NCBI RefSeq assembly: GCF_018279705.1
Contig: NZ_CP036498.1
Span: 3,861,001 to 3,925,000 of the forward strand
Direction: 5' to 3'
DNA from: Tardiphaga alba
GTDB lineage: Bacteria > Pseudomonadota > Alphaproteobacteria > Rhizobiales > Xanthobacteraceae
Length of the DNA: 64,000 nucleotides
This document shows positions 37,279 through 46,442 of this stretch, piece by piece. Under the pieces are notes generated by a model, which was not told the DNA's origin, did no database searches, and worked only from the letters and a program-made list of their open reading frames with translations. The translations under genes were made by a program, and so were the position numbers. Positions within the stretch are counted from its first letter, which is position 1, and each line of letters opens with the position of its first letter.

Positions 37279-37866
37279 TTAGATCCAGCCGGAGCCGTCT
37301 TTGAGCGGCGTCAGCGTGATGCCGCCGCCGTTGGAGTCGATGATGTAGCTGGCACCGCCCATGATGGTTTCCGCCCCATTCGGCACCAGCGTGATGTTAT
37401 TCGTCAGTGCGTCATACTTCCGATCGACGATGCGAACCGGCTTCGTGCGCGCTGCGGACGGCGGCAGGTTCACAGTCGTCGCAGCGCCAACATTTTTGTT
37501 GATCAAAATGATGTCGGCATCGTCGGCCGTGACGGCGACCGCGCCGGCTGCCGTGACAATGCGCTCGGCATTGTTGGCAATGACCGTGTCGGATTCCTGC
37601 GCCCTGCCGACCGCCACATAGTTGCGCGTCGCGTCAAGGGCGCCTAGCCAGACACGGATCTGATAGGCACCACCCAGGCAGTGGAAGAAAACGAACCCGT
37701 CAGCATCAGCGACGATCGGATTGCCGATCGGCGAAATACCGTCGCGATCGTCATAGAGCTGCACGAGCGGCAGCCCCGGAATCTCTGCGCGCACCTCGAC
37801 GTTGGCGAACGGAACGATGTTGCCGGCTTCGTCGGTGACCGTGAATTGATGTCGTGCAAGGGCCAT
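37279..37866 (-). CDS. phage tail fibre-associated protein
   Basis: 195 residues. The N-terminus (FTVTDEAGNIVPFANVEVRAE) resembles a carboxypeptidase-regulatory/Ig-like beta domain. The C-terminus (about 120-195) is beta-rich and ends in NGGGITLTPLKDGSGWI. It lies between the Gly-rich tail protein gene and the fibre gene; similar proteins are annotated as phage tail or hypothetical. Confidence 0.7.
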   Translation of the reverse strand: MALARHQFTVTDEAGNIVPFANVEVRAEIPGLPLVQLYDDRDGISPIGNPIVADADGFVFFHCLGGAYQIRVWLGALDATRNYVAVGRAQESDTVIANNAERIVTAAGAVAVTADDADIILINKNVGAATTVNLPPSAARTKPVRIVDRKYDALTNNITLVPNGAETIMGGASYIIDSNGGGITLTPLKDGSGWI

Positions 37867-37878
37867 GCGAGCGTTCCG

Positions 37879-38345
37879 TTAGTTGATCTGGTTTCCGCGG
37901 ATATCGCCGGCATTGCTGAGCGTGACGAAGCTGACGCCATCGATCGACCGGCCGGCTGCGCCGCCAGCCCCGGGGCCGCCGCCAAAAGAACTGCCGGTGC
38001 CCGACTGGCCGGGCAGTCCTGGATCACCGCCCGACCCGCCAGACCCGGAGATATAGCCAGACACGTTTCCGCCGACGCCCCCCACGCCGCCTACAGCGTC
38101 GCCGCCACCGAACCCGCCTGTGCCATAGCCGCCCGTGGCGCCACCGGCGCCACCGCCGCCGCCCAATCGACCCGCACCACCACCGCCGCCACCACCACCA
38201 GCCGTCGCGGAAAGGGGCGCTCCGCCGCCGCCACCACCACCCCCGCCCACAACTCACCGCCCGACAGAATCTGCAGGTTTATCGCCACGCGCGTGTAAAG
38301 CGCATCGCCGCCGGCTTGGCCGGGCGCACCGTTTTGAATCGTCAC
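37879..38345 (-). CDS. glycine-rich phage tail protein (frame-broken)
   Basis: ATG 38345 (ATGA overlap with the tail-tip gene) begins a sense frame through NLQILSGGELWAG. At the five-C run 38240-38244 the frame must gain one base to continue into a long poly-Gly stretch and the C-terminus ending at 37879 (SIDGVSFVTLSNAGDI). The downstream part alone opens at GTG 38250. About 155 residues in all, of the glycine-rich tail/fibre type. The break is probably a sequencing error. Confidence 0.7.
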
Positions 38346-40195
38346 GCCGTCATTATGCCCCCCTTCCCGCCGACGCCGCCTGCGCCGCTGACGCGGCCGG
38401 CGATCACAACATTCAATGTGACGCCCACCGGCCAGCTGCCAATCACCAGCGCATACATGGCCGGGCCCGCCGAGCCCAGCACCACGCCCTCGTTGATCCG
38501 CAGCGTGATCACATTGCCGCTTTCCGGCGCCGGATAGATCGAGTCGTGCGCAGCGCGCATGTTGACGTTGAGATTGTCGGCGTCGATCAGCACCAGCCGG
38601 TTGTCGAGATCTTCCTCCGGCACGTTGAACAACGCTTCCTCCGCCTCCACCTTGAACCGATCGGGCGCAGGCTCCACGCGCGTCACCTGGACGGGGATAT
38701 CGACCGCCGCACCCGTCGCGTCCTGCAGCGAGTGCGCAGCGACCCGATACCCGCCGCCCTGCTGCACGTCGGTGCCGGCATAGCGCATCAGGTCGAAATT
38801 CGAACGCCGCGGCGCGTCTCGGTATCGCCCCAGCTGGATCGAACTCAGCCGATCGGCGACCGTGCGTCCGAATTGCGGAATCCAGCGTGAAAAGATTTTC
38901 TTGATCACCGGCGCGCCATAGTCATCCTCGGCGGCCTGGTCGATCACGATTGCGGTCGATCGATAGTTCTCGGTCTCTGTCAAATTCTTCAGCGGATTGA
39001 CCTGACCGAAATACACCCACACCTGCGACAGCCGCTTCTCTGGCTGTTCCTTGATCTTGAGCGTGTTCTCCAGCGTGTTGTCCGACGTGAAGCGCGCGAC
39101 ATCGGTCAACACCGAGCGCAGAACCTGCAGCTTGATCTTCAAGGCCCGGTCGTCCCACCACAGGCACAGGCAGGCCTGCTGCACCAGCTCGGACAGTAGC
39201 GTTTCGACGGACGTAGGCTCGCAGATCAGGGCCGTATAGACACGGCCGTTATAGGCTTCAGTCTCGGCCTGCCATTCGGCCAGCGGGATATAGCCGGCAT
39301 CAATGTCGGTGTATTCGGTGATCAGATCGGCGACGATGTCAGCAGGATCTTCCGCGTCATAGCGCAGCGCGACCTGGAAGCGATCCTGTGCCTTATGGGC
39401 GACGGCCAGCGTGTTGTATTGCGCGCGGGTGATGGTCACCACATCGTTGACGCGCGTGAAGCTGACGACCTCCTTGCCTCCAATCGTCGCATAGCCCGAC
39501 GCCGGATATTCCTCGTTACCGATGCCGGACGGCGACAACGAGAGCGACGTCGCCACATTGGTGACATCGCCGACCAGGAATCCACTGTTCATCACCGGCG
39601 CCTGCGAGCGGTCGCCCGCGGCCAGCTTCAGGATGTCCTTCGCGATCAGCGAGAATTTCCCATCCGGCGTCGGGCCGTCGAAGCTGTCGATGACGAAGCG
39701 CCGAGCCTCCATCTGATCGAGCGACTGGCCGAGCAAGCCGGTGTACCAGGTGATCGATCGGCCGCGCAGATATGGAAAGCGCGCGCGGAACTTGCCCCAG
39801 AAAGTGCCCTGCCGATACGGGTCATAGTCGCGATCGGCGAGGTATTTGTCGAAGCCCTCGCCCGCATCGGAATGCGGATGGTCGAGAAAGGTGACCTGCA
39901 GCGTCGCCCGTGTGCCGAGATTTTCGCCGAGAGAGATCGTGCTCGGCGTAAACGAAACTTCGGAGATCGACGCCGACACGATATCGATGTCATCCGGCCG
40001 GTACTCGGTCGGTTTGGCGAAGCGCAGCGTAACATCGGCTTCGTTGAGATGCGGCCTGTCCTGACAGGTCGCACGGCAATTGAAGCACTTGATGGCACCG
40101 GTCGCAGGGATCGATGCAATACACGGCGCGACGCCATAGGTGCGCGTGCAGACCGGCACCGAGATTTCGATAAAGGTCAGCGACTTGTTCGTCAT
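38342..40195 (-). CDS. phage tail-tip/central tail protein with N-terminal Cys cluster
   Basis: 617 residues. Cys at 16, 25, 37, 40 and 44 form a CxxC(x3)C-type cluster near the start (KCFNCRATC), reminiscent of the Fe-S cluster in lambda gpL-type tail-tip proteins. Central regions (FLDHPHSDAG, WYTGLLGQSLDQMEARRFVIDSF) match phage proteins of tail-tip modules in alphaproteobacteria. It is preceded and followed by overlapping tail genes. Confidence 0.8.
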   Translation of the reverse strand: MTNKSLTFIEISVPVCTRTYGVAPCIASIPATGAIKCFNCRATCQDRPHLNEADVTLRFAKPTEYRPDDIDIVSASISEVSFTPSTISLGENLGTRATLQVTFLDHPHSDAGEGFDKYLADRDYDPYRQGTFWGKFRARFPYLRGRSITWYTGLLGQSLDQMEARRFVIDSFDGPTPDGKFSLIAKDILKLAAGDRSQAPVMNSGFLVGDVTNVATSLSLSPSGIGNEEYPASGYATIGGKEVVSFTRVNDVVTITRAQYNTLAVAHKAQDRFQVALRYDAEDPADIVADLITEYTDIDAGYIPLAEWQAETEAYNGRVYTALICEPTSVETLLSELVQQACLCLWWDDRALKIKLQVLRSVLTDVARFTSDNTLENTLKIKEQPEKRLSQVWVYFGQVNPLKNLTETENYRSTAIVIDQAAEDDYGAPVIKKIFSRWIPQFGRTVADRLSSIQLGRYRDAPRRSNFDLMRYAGTDVQQGGGYRVAAHSLQDATGAAVDIPVQVTRVEPAPDRFKVEAEEALFNVPEEDLDNRLVLIDADNLNVNMRAAHDSIYPAPESGNVITLRINEGVVLGSAGPAMYALVIGSWPVGVTLNVVIAGRVSGAGGVGGKGGIMTA

Positions 40196-41007
40196 GTGAT
40201 GCCCGACAACGTCAAGTCAAAGGACAGAAGATTGCTCGGCGCAACCGGCACCGGAGCGACGTCGTTGATCACTTTGCAAAAGCCGACTTCAAGAGGATAC
40301 ATCTCCGGCCGCCAGGCGAAGAAGAACGGTGTATTCTTCGCGACCTTCAGGAACGGCCGCATATGAAGGCGGTGCCAGTCCGGCGAGATCAATGACAGTG
40401 GCAGCACCGACTCTCGCCATTCGCCGAGCACGATGTCGCCGAGAAACTCGCCCGACTGACTCCGCCCGTTGGCGACATTGGCCTTGATCCCATCCGGAAG
40501 CGGCGTGTGACCGACCCAGATCTTGCGTTCCAGGACGAGCAGCCGGCCGACATAGAGCACCGCTGCGCGCGGGGCCGCGTCGCCTTCCTGCAGGCGGACG
40601 CGAAGCGCGGACGGGACAGCCGGGTTGAAGCGAAACATCACCGGGCTGTCATCGGCAAGCATGCGTTCCTCGACGGCCTCGACCCAATTGCCGTCGATAT
40701 TGATCTCGATCGAGACCGGGATGTTGCCGGAGCCGAAGTTATGGCGCGCGACGCCGACATAATCGATCGGCTCCGTCGTGCCGAGCGTCACGGTGATGTA
40801 CTGCTCGCTGTCATTCGCCGCGCGCCAGCCCTGCGCTGTTGCGGGGTTGGCCAGATTCGAGACGGGATAGCCGGCCGCCGCGGTGTCCGCCGCAACATTC
40901 GTCGTGGTGACGATGTTGCGCCAGCCGACGAGCGGATGATCGGCGGTCACCGGCCATGGGTCAGGTGTCGGCGGCGTGATGACGAAATTGCGCGATACGA
41001 CGAGCAT
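40192..41007 (-). CDS. phage tail protein (distal tail region)
   Basis: 271 residues, beta-rich. Contains GYPVSNLANPATAQGWRA, a coagulation-factor-like galactose-binding pattern (DYVGVARHNFGSGN) and a C-terminal region (HRLHMRPFLKVAKNTPFFFAWRP) typical of distal tail proteins. Its position between the tape measure and tail-tip genes supports this. Confidence 0.8.
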   Translation of the reverse strand: MLVVSRNFVITPPTPDPWPVTADHPLVGWRNIVTTTNVAADTAAAGYPVSNLANPATAQGWRAANDSEQYITVTLGTTEPIDYVGVARHNFGSGNIPVSIEINIDGNWVEAVEERMLADDSPVMFRFNPAVPSALRVRLQEGDAAPRAAVLYVGRLLVLERKIWVGHTPLPDGIKANVANGRSQSGEFLGDIVLGEWRESVLPLSLISPDWHRLHMRPFLKVAKNTPFFFAWRPEMYPLEVGFCKVINDVAPVPVAPSNLLSFDLTLSGIT

Positions 41008-43043
41008 CAGACGGGCACCACGTTGAGGCGGTGACCATCCGCCATGCCCTCATTCAGAGCCTCGAACATCGCACGCACCCAGTCGCGCGAAGCGATGAGC
41101 GGGACGCCGACATTGTATGTATTGCCAACCGAAGCGGTATCTCGCGATGGGTTGCCTCCGCGGTTGGGCGTGATGTCGATCTTTTCGCCGGGCTCCACCA
41201 TCGCCTGGAACAGCCTACTGTCGCCGCCGCCGACACCGCCAGGCACGGTCATCGAGAGACCATCCTTGAAGCCGGTCGGAACCGTCGTGCCTTTGATCGA
41301 CGCAACGAGGGACGCACCCTTAGCCATGACCGCAGCGACGGCCGCTATATTGGCCGGGAATGGAAGCTCCAGCGCTTTAGCCGCGCCAGTGAACATCGAG
41401 ATCGTGCCCTGGATCACTCCAAACACCTTGGCTGCTGTGGCCATGGCGCTGCTTTCCTTGCCAAACGCATTTGCAATCGATGCGAAGCTACCCGCCATCG
41501 ACTCGCCGGCTTGCGCCCATGTCGCCCCTGCCTGCTCAGCAATCTGCTTTTGCCGCTCTGCATAGGTCTCCATGCTGATCACGCCAGCATCGTAGAGCTG
41601 CGTCAGCTGCGTCATCTGGAGATTGAACTGCTCGGTCGGGTTCATAGCTTGCAGCGTGGCATTCGCACCCGCGACCTTCATCGCCGCCATTGCCGCTGCG
41701 TCACCGGCCTGCTGGATCATCGCGAGTTGCGCCGGTCCAAGAGCGATATTCTTCGACAGCGCGATCGCCTGCGCCTCATACTCGATGCGAAGCTTTGCCT
41801 GTTCTCCGACACTCTTTCCGATTGTCTGCGCTTCTGCCGTTTGCGCGGCCGTCCGCTTCGCCTGCGCATCCAGGAATGACACCAGGGCATTTTTGACGGC
41901 GCCCTCGCTGCTCACGATCGGCGCGGCCGTCTTGCCCCATTCGGCACCGAGGAGCGAGACCTCCTTCTGCATCGATTTGATATCGATGAGCTGGGTGGTC
42001 CAATCGGGGGCCGCCTCCTTCGGAGCGGACCACAGGTTGGCGATGGTCTTCGCCAATTCCTTTCCGGCCTCGTCGGTCTGCCGTTCGGCGGCAGCGAACG
42101 CTTCCATGCCAGCCTTAAAGCCCTGCCAGTCCCCCGAGGCGAGCGCTTTCACTGCTTGATAGACAGCGCCGAACTCGGCTCCCACGCTCTTGACCGCCGT
42201 AATTGCCGCCATGCTGACGGTGACCAGCGTCTTGAAGGTGTTGACGACAGCATCGACAGCGCCATTCATCAGCGTCGAATTCGACTTCACGTCGAGCATC
42301 ACTTCGGAAAAGTGCTCGAAGGACGGAAGCAGCTGCGCGGTCAACGTCGCGACCAAGCCCTGCTTGATCTTGTCCATTCGCTTCAGATTGTCATTGAAGG
42401 CTTCGGCGGCCGCCGTTGTCTTCTTATCGAGAACGAGGCCGTATTTTTCGGCTTCCTCGCCTGCTTGCTCCAACCCTTCCTTGCCCAGATTGAGCAAAGG
42501 GATCATCGAGGCGCCAGCCTTGCCGAAGAGCGAAATGGCCAGCGCCGTCTTGTCGGCGCCATCGCGATAGCCGGAGAACTTGTCGGCAACATCAGTCAGC
42601 ACTTCGCCGGAGGAGCGTAGAGTCCCGTCCGTGTTCTTGACACTGACGCCCATCTTAGAGAAGGCCTCGCCGGCAGCGCTTGCTCCATCAGTGGCCGCGG
42701 ACACCATCGCCTTGGACAGCTTGCCTAGAGATTTCCCGAGCGACTCCTGACTGACGTCGGCCAGTTCCGCGGCATAGCTGAGTTTAGAAAGCGCCTCGAC
42801 ACCAACACCGGTCGACTGCGACATCTTGTTGAGGTTGTCAGCATTGTCGATTGCATGCTTGACCATGACGCCAAGCGCAGCGCCGGCCGCGAGCGCGGCG
42901 GCAGCAACAGCCGCCAGCCCCGTCTGCACAAGGCTTCCGAACGTCGCCAGGCTGGACTGAGAGTCCTTAAGGCCCTTGTCGAAGGAGGCAGTATCCGCCC
43001 CCAGCACGACCCGCAGCGCACCGATAACGGCGGCACCAGCCAT
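41007..43043 (-). CDS. tail length tape measure protein
   Basis: 678 residues from ATG 43043 (GADTASFDKGLKDSQSSL is the usual tape-measure start). Residues about 25-65 include an Ala-rich hydrophobic segment. The centre is long coiled-coil, with ASKMSQSTGVGVEALSKLSYAAE- and PLLNLGKEGLEQA-like phage TMP motifs. A second hydrophobic area lies near 540-580. The length suggests a tail of about 100 nm. It follows the tail-assembly chaperone genes as expected. Confidence 0.9.
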   Translation of the reverse strand: MAGAAVIGALRVVLGADTASFDKGLKDSQSSLATFGSLVQTGLAAVAAAALAAGAALGVMVKHAIDNADNLNKMSQSTGVGVEALSKLSYAAELADVSQESLGKSLGKLSKAMVSAATDGASAAGEAFSKMGVSVKNTDGTLRSSGEVLTDVADKFSGYRDGADKTALAISLFGKAGASMIPLLNLGKEGLEQAGEEAEKYGLVLDKKTTAAAEAFNDNLKRMDKIKQGLVATLTAQLLPSFEHFSEVMLDVKSNSTLMNGAVDAVVNTFKTLVTVSMAAITAVKSVGAEFGAVYQAVKALASGDWQGFKAGMEAFAAAERQTDEAGKELAKTIANLWSAPKEAAPDWTTQLIDIKSMQKEVSLLGAEWGKTAAPIVSSEGAVKNALVSFLDAQAKRTAAQTAEAQTIGKSVGEQAKLRIEYEAQAIALSKNIALGPAQLAMIQQAGDAAAMAAMKVAGANATLQAMNPTEQFNLQMTQLTQLYDAGVISMETYAERQKQIAEQAGATWAQAGESMAGSFASIANAFGKESSAMATAAKVFGVIQGTISMFTGAAKALELPFPANIAAVAAVMAKGASLVASIKGTTVPTGFKDGLSMTVPGGVGGGDSRLFQAMVEPGEKIDITPNRGGNPSRDTASVGNTYNVGVPLIASRDWVRAMFEALNEGMADGHRLNVVPV

Positions 43044-43044
43044 A

Positions 43045-43326
43045 TCAGGTTTCCTTGGATTTGATCGCACCACCCATCAGCTGCGTCCACTGCTTTGCGA
43101 TGGCCAGCATCTGTTCAGGTGATTGCGGCTTACGTTCTCGGTCACGCGCCATCATTTGGCGCAACGGAACGGGACGCTTTGAGCGAGGGAAATAGGCGAT
43201 CTGCCAAGCCATCAGCGCCCGCTCGTTATACTCACGGGTGAATAGCGCCTGCTTGCCCGCGCAGATCAGGGCGATCACGCGTGGGGTTTTGTTCCAGAAG
43301 CCGTCCGGGTCAAAGCCGAACGACAC
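43045..43326 (-). CDS. tail assembly chaperone, distal part (frameshift product, GT-like)
   Basis: 93 residues from GTG 43326, but sense coding in this frame extends well upstream of it (SGGSAQGWDWPGLLKQWVS) without any start codon. So it is probably made as a -1 fusion with the chaperone ending at 43335. The DWPxLxxxxxxxGFxPDxFWxxTP pattern matches small tail-assembly chaperones of siphoviruses and gene transfer agents. It ends 2 bases from the tape measure start. Confidence 0.75.
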   Translation of the reverse strand: MSFGFDPDGFWNKTPRVIALICAGKQALFTREYNERALMAWQIAYFPRSKRPVPLRQMMARDRERKPQSPEQMLAIAKQWTQLMGGAIKSKET

Positions 43327-43334
43327 CCATTGCT

Positions 43335-43415
43335 TCAGGAGGCCCGGCCAGTCCCAGCCTTGCGCCGAGCCGCCCGATTGGGAGGGCGCGGCGTGCCGCT
43401 CGCCTCCGGAAAAGC
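43335..43415 (-). promoter_or_regulatory. candidate -1 programmed frameshift region
   Basis: The zero and -1 frames are both open here. The -1 frame reads on into the 43045-43326 ORF without a start codon of its own. The most likely slip is on TTTT at 43410-43413 (GCT-TTT-CCG re-pairing as TTT-TCC), but other slip points cannot be excluded, and a missing base in the assembly would look the same. Confidence 0.5.
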
Positions 43416-43712
43416 TATCTGGATAGCTTCGACAACTTTGGCGAGCGACTGGAGCATGCCGCCATTCGCCTCCATGATCTCGCCAGCCTCTTTCAACGTC
43501 ACCTCGGGGTGATGCTCAAAGAGCGCCGCGTGAACCATATGACGCGTCATCGTCAAGCTCATCTTCGACGCATCAGCCATTTCGGTCATGAGCGTCGTGA
43601 GATTCTTTCCCGTCGATTCCTCGAGGCGACAGATGGCATCAACCGAATACTTAAGCGTATAGGTCTCGCCCCCGGCCGTGAGCGACACTTCGCCCTTGTG
43701 CGGATTGCCCAT
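43335..43712 (-). CDS. tail assembly chaperone, proximal part (G-like)
   Basis: 125 residues. Pattern GEVSLTAGGETYTLKYSVDAICRLEESTGKNL is that of GTA/phage tail tube-terminator chaperones. Helical middle and a basic, Pro/Arg-rich end that is read over by the -1 frame. It lies between the tail tube and tape measure genes, the invariant position for the G/GT pair. Confidence 0.8.
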   Translation of the reverse strand: MGNPHKGEVSLTAGGETYTLKYSVDAICRLEESTGKNLTTLMTEMADASKMSLTMTRHMVHAALFEHHPEVTLKEAGEIMEANGGMLQSLAKVVEAIQIAFPEASGTPRPPNRAARRKAGTGRAS

Positions 43713-43715
43713 GGG

Positions 43716-44135
43716 TTACGCCTGCTCCAACGTCGGCTTGCCGGATACTTTGAAAGTCGACGACGCCGTCATCTTGTCATCGAGCGGACTGTCGGGCTCG
43801 AAGCCCGTGAGAATGCCGGTGAAGCTGAACGTCGATCCGTCAGGGAATTCAATGACGCGCTGGATCGCCGCGTCCGGGCCGTCGAGGTCAAATTCGGCCA
43901 TCATGCTGGCGGCAGCTGTGCCGCCCGGAACGAAGTTCAACTCGAGGCTCACCTCGCCACCGTCCTTCATGCCGGCAATAAACTCGCGCCATGCACCTGG
44001 GCTCTGCTCGTGGGATGCGTCGACAGAGTCGCGGGACATCCCTGGGGGCGTGATGCTGGTGACCTCCGCCAGCGTAACGAGCGGGCTGCCCGACTTGAAC
44101 AGCGTGCCATAGCCAATGCGTGCTTCGGTAGCCAT
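43716..44135 (-). CDS. major tail (tube) protein
   Basis: 139 residues. Pattern YGTLFKSG ... LAEVTSITPPGMSRDSVDASHEQSPGAWREFIAGMKDGGEVSLELNF is the conserved core of phage tail tube proteins of the lambda gpV type found in alphaproteobacterial siphoviruses. It would polymerise into the tail tube. It sits between the HK97 gp10-like and chaperone genes as expected. Confidence 0.9.
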   Translation of the reverse strand: MATEARIGYGTLFKSGSPLVTLAEVTSITPPGMSRDSVDASHEQSPGAWREFIAGMKDGGEVSLELNFVPGGTAAASMMAEFDLDGPDAAIQRVIEFPDGSTFSFTGILTGFEPDSPLDDKMTASSTFKVSGKPTLEQA

Positions 44136-44167
44136 CGCGATGATCTCCGGTAAGTGATGGGGTGGTG

Positions 44168-44629
44168 TTAGGTTTGGGCTCGAATTTTTGCGGCGAGCCG
44201 CGCCGCCTTTTTGGCGAGGCGGACGCGCGCCTTCTCAATCTGGTCGGCCAACTCGGTCTTGATGCCGTCCAGCACCTTCATGACGTTGCCGTCGAAGGCG
44301 GGACGCAGATGCGGATGCGCGGCCTGATGCGCATTGCCGAACTCGGTCTGCACTGACTTCGGATGCGGGGTCGGGCCGATGTAGACCTCGACGTCGCTTT
44401 CCTTCTTGTTTTGGCTCTTCTGCCGGCGCGAGAGCTTGGTACCGATCGTGTAGGACTGCTTCAGGCCACCCGTCATGCGCGGCGCATTCAGCTCGCCAGC
44501 ATCGCGGATCGGCGCGCCCTGCGCCTTCAGCGTCCGCTGCAGCACATTGCGCGCGGTCGCCTTCGGCAGTTCGGCCAGAGCCTCGTCCAACTCGGCGAGC
44601 CCCTCGATCTTGAAGGACTGCTTGGCCAT
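44168..44629 (-). CDS. HK97 gp10-like head-tail/tail completion protein
   Basis: 153 residues. Pattern GLAELDEALAELPKATARNVLQRTLKAQGAPIRDAG and FGNAHQAAHPHLRPAFD is the HK97 gp10 family signature. Basic C-terminal helix. One base overlaps the DUF3168 gene. Confidence 0.9.
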   Translation of the reverse strand: MAKQSFKIEGLAELDEALAELPKATARNVLQRTLKAQGAPIRDAGELNAPRMTGGLKQSYTIGTKLSRRQKSQNKKESDVEVYIGPTPHPKSVQTEFGNAHQAAHPHLRPAFDGNVMKVLDGIKTELADQIEKARVRLAKKAARLAAKIRAQT

Positions 44630-45036
44630 CAGGATTCGTCGTGCCAGAAAATGAAGTCGCGGCCGACCCGATGGAGCTTGGTCGCGTTGTCATAGTCCTC
44701 GCGTTCGTCGACCTGAAACACGCCCTGCACTGTTACGGCGTCACCGCCGGAGCCCATCACGCCGCTGAAGCCATCGATCCGGTCCTTGATCAGGCCGGCA
44801 AGCGCCACAGACGCATCGCCGGTCAAAGCCCAAGCATCGATCTGGATGCGCGGCCGCGCCAGGTGTGACGGCCCCTGCATATGATAATCGCCGGGTCCGC
44901 CCATGCGCGTATAGACGATACTCGCCTGGTTGATCCCCTGCGGGATCTTGAGCGGATAGACGCGCGCACCAACGATGGCCGCAATGCCGATATCGGCCAG
45001 CAAGAACTGTCGCAGTGCTGGCCGGATGTCCTTCAC
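44629..45036 (-). CDS. DUF3168 tail completion protein
   Basis: 135 residues. Pattern RVYPLKIPQGINQASIVYTRMGGPGDYHMQGPSHLARPRIQIDAW is the DUF3168 family, which forms the tail terminator ring in siphoviruses (lambda gpU-like role). Neighbouring genes agree. Confidence 0.9.
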   Translation of the reverse strand: MKDIRPALRQFLLADIGIAAIVGARVYPLKIPQGINQASIVYTRMGGPGDYHMQGPSHLARPRIQIDAWALTGDASVALAGLIKDRIDGFSGVMGSGGDAVTVQGVFQVDEREDYDNATKLHRVGRDFIFWHDES

Positions 45037-45038
45037 GA

Positions 45039-45449
45039 TCAGACCGCGACGCCGGACTCGATGATGTTCACATCAAGCACGGTCGTCGACTTGGCGATGC
45101 CGATGATTGTGGCATAGCCGCCAGAGGCAATGTCCGCGACTGGGCAGATGCCGCCGGCCGTTTTGGACAGGTAATAGGCCAGCCCGGCCGTCAGCGTAGC
45201 GCCCGGCGTGAGATCGCCCGACTTGTGGATAGTCAGGGGCTGGTTGAGCGATGCGCCATTCAGCGCGACGCCGCGCACCTTGCGGACTGCGGCCGTGGCG
45301 GAATCGCTGTCAGCCAGCAGGTATTTCTTGGTCGTCGGATCGAGATAGACGGCCTTTCCGGCGATGATCGTCTCACCGGCGAAACCCGACTCCTGCTTGG
45401 AGTCGCTGCCGGCGATGACGTTGGCTGCGGTGATGCTGAGATCTGCCAT
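45039..45449 (-). CDS. putative capsid decoration/structural protein
   Basis: 136 residues, beta-rich, with repeated Ala/Gly/Thr turns (AGETIIAGKAVYLDP, GATLTAGLAYYLSKTAGGICP). The pattern resembles small beta-barrel head or DUF2190-like decoration proteins. It sits between the head-tail adaptor and tail terminator genes. Confidence 0.65.
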   Translation of the reverse strand: MADLSITAANVIAGSDSKQESGFAGETIIAGKAVYLDPTTKKYLLADSDSATAAVRKVRGVALNGASLNQPLTIHKSGDLTPGATLTAGLAYYLSKTAGGICPVADIASGGYATIIGIAKSTTVLDVNIIESGVAV

Positions 45450-45467
45450 GGTCCTGGTCCTTCGGGG

Positions 45468-45854
45468 TTAGGTGGTGACGTCGGCGCGGCGGCTGGTGAT
45501 GATCTTGAGACCTTCCCGCCGGTTGATTTCGTGAACTGCGAGCACGTCATGAATGCTACGCTCTGGAATGACATGACCGGGATCGAGGGCTTCCGCCTCG
45601 CTCAACGCCGGGTGAATGATCCGATCAAGCGGCGTCAGCACCGCCACGTCAGACGAATAGCGAATACGAAACTCGATCTGTTCGCCGGCCACCTTCTCCG
45701 GCGAGGAGAAGCGCTCGTCCCCGCGCACCGGCCACATCGAAGCGGCACGGCGCAACGCAACGTTTGACCACGCCTCGAGCGGCTCCCCCGACGGTGATTG
45801 CGTGAGGCTCTTGCGCTGGATGGAAATGCGACGGTCGAGACTACCTGCCTTCAT
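45468..45854 (-). CDS. phage head-tail adaptor (HK97 gp9-like)
   Basis: 128 residues. LDRRISIQRKS near the start, a WPVRGDE region and an IRYSSDVxxLxPxDRI motif are the signature of the phage head-tail joining family. It would bind between the portal/connector and the tail. Confidence 0.88.
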   Translation of the reverse strand: MKAGSLDRRISIQRKSLTQSPSGEPLEAWSNVALRRAASMWPVRGDERFSSPEKVAGEQIEFRIRYSSDVAVLTPLDRIIHPALSEAEALDPGHVIPERSIHDVLAVHEINRREGLKIITSRRADVTT

Positions 45855-45857
45855 CGG

Positions 45858-46439
45858 TCAAGCCAGGCTCTGGAAGGGGAAAAGCAGGCCGCGAACCGCA
45901 AGTGGCAGTTCCGCTACCGTCGAACCAACGACGACCGCCTCTCGGTTTGCGTACCAGTGCCCAACCAGAAGCAGGATAGCCTGCTTGATTGGTGCCGGCA
46001 CGGAGGCGGCATCTGGGTAACCCGCGTTGTAGCGGACACGAACAGCCTCACTCTGCGACATCACCTGCGGCCACGAGGCACCGTATGTGAGCGCGACGCG
46101 CGGCATCCCAGGTTGCCCGACCAAGCGATAGTCGGTGCCGGGAACAATTTGCTCGGCACCATCCTCGTCGTCATATTTTACGCTGACGATGTTGACCACC
46201 GGCGGGAACGCTAGCCGGATATCGCAGAATCCGAAGCTGTCACCACGCCATTCGAGCACTTGAGGCATGATAGCCCGGCCGAGCGAGCCGGCCGGACCAT
46301 CCATGTGGCCCGTCGCGGCAGCGATCAAGCCATCAATGTAGACATCGTCGTCCGCAAACTCTTCGGCATGCAGATGCTTCTTGGCATCAGCACGCGAAAC
46401 CGGGAATACGGTCGGTGGAGTGACGACGACGATTGGCAT
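45858..46439 (-). CDS. phage head-tail connector protein (gp6-like)
   Basis: 193 residues. It has the DDVYIDGLIAAATGHMD helix, a LRLAFPP-like strand, VxYDDEDG, and a C-terminal RYNAGYPDAASVPAPIKQAILLLVGHWYANRE motif, all typical of the gp6/DUF1320-like connector family. It forms the ring under the portal. Confidence 0.9.
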   Translation of the reverse strand: MPIVVVTPPTVFPVSRADAKKHLHAEEFADDDVYIDGLIAAATGHMDGPAGSLGRAIMPQVLEWRGDSFGFCDIRLAFPPVVNIVSVKYDDEDGAEQIVPGTDYRLVGQPGMPRVALTYGASWPQVMSQSEAVRVRYNAGYPDAASVPAPIKQAILLLVGHWYANREAVVVGSTVAELPLAVRGLLFPFQSLA

Positions 46440-46442
46440 GGA

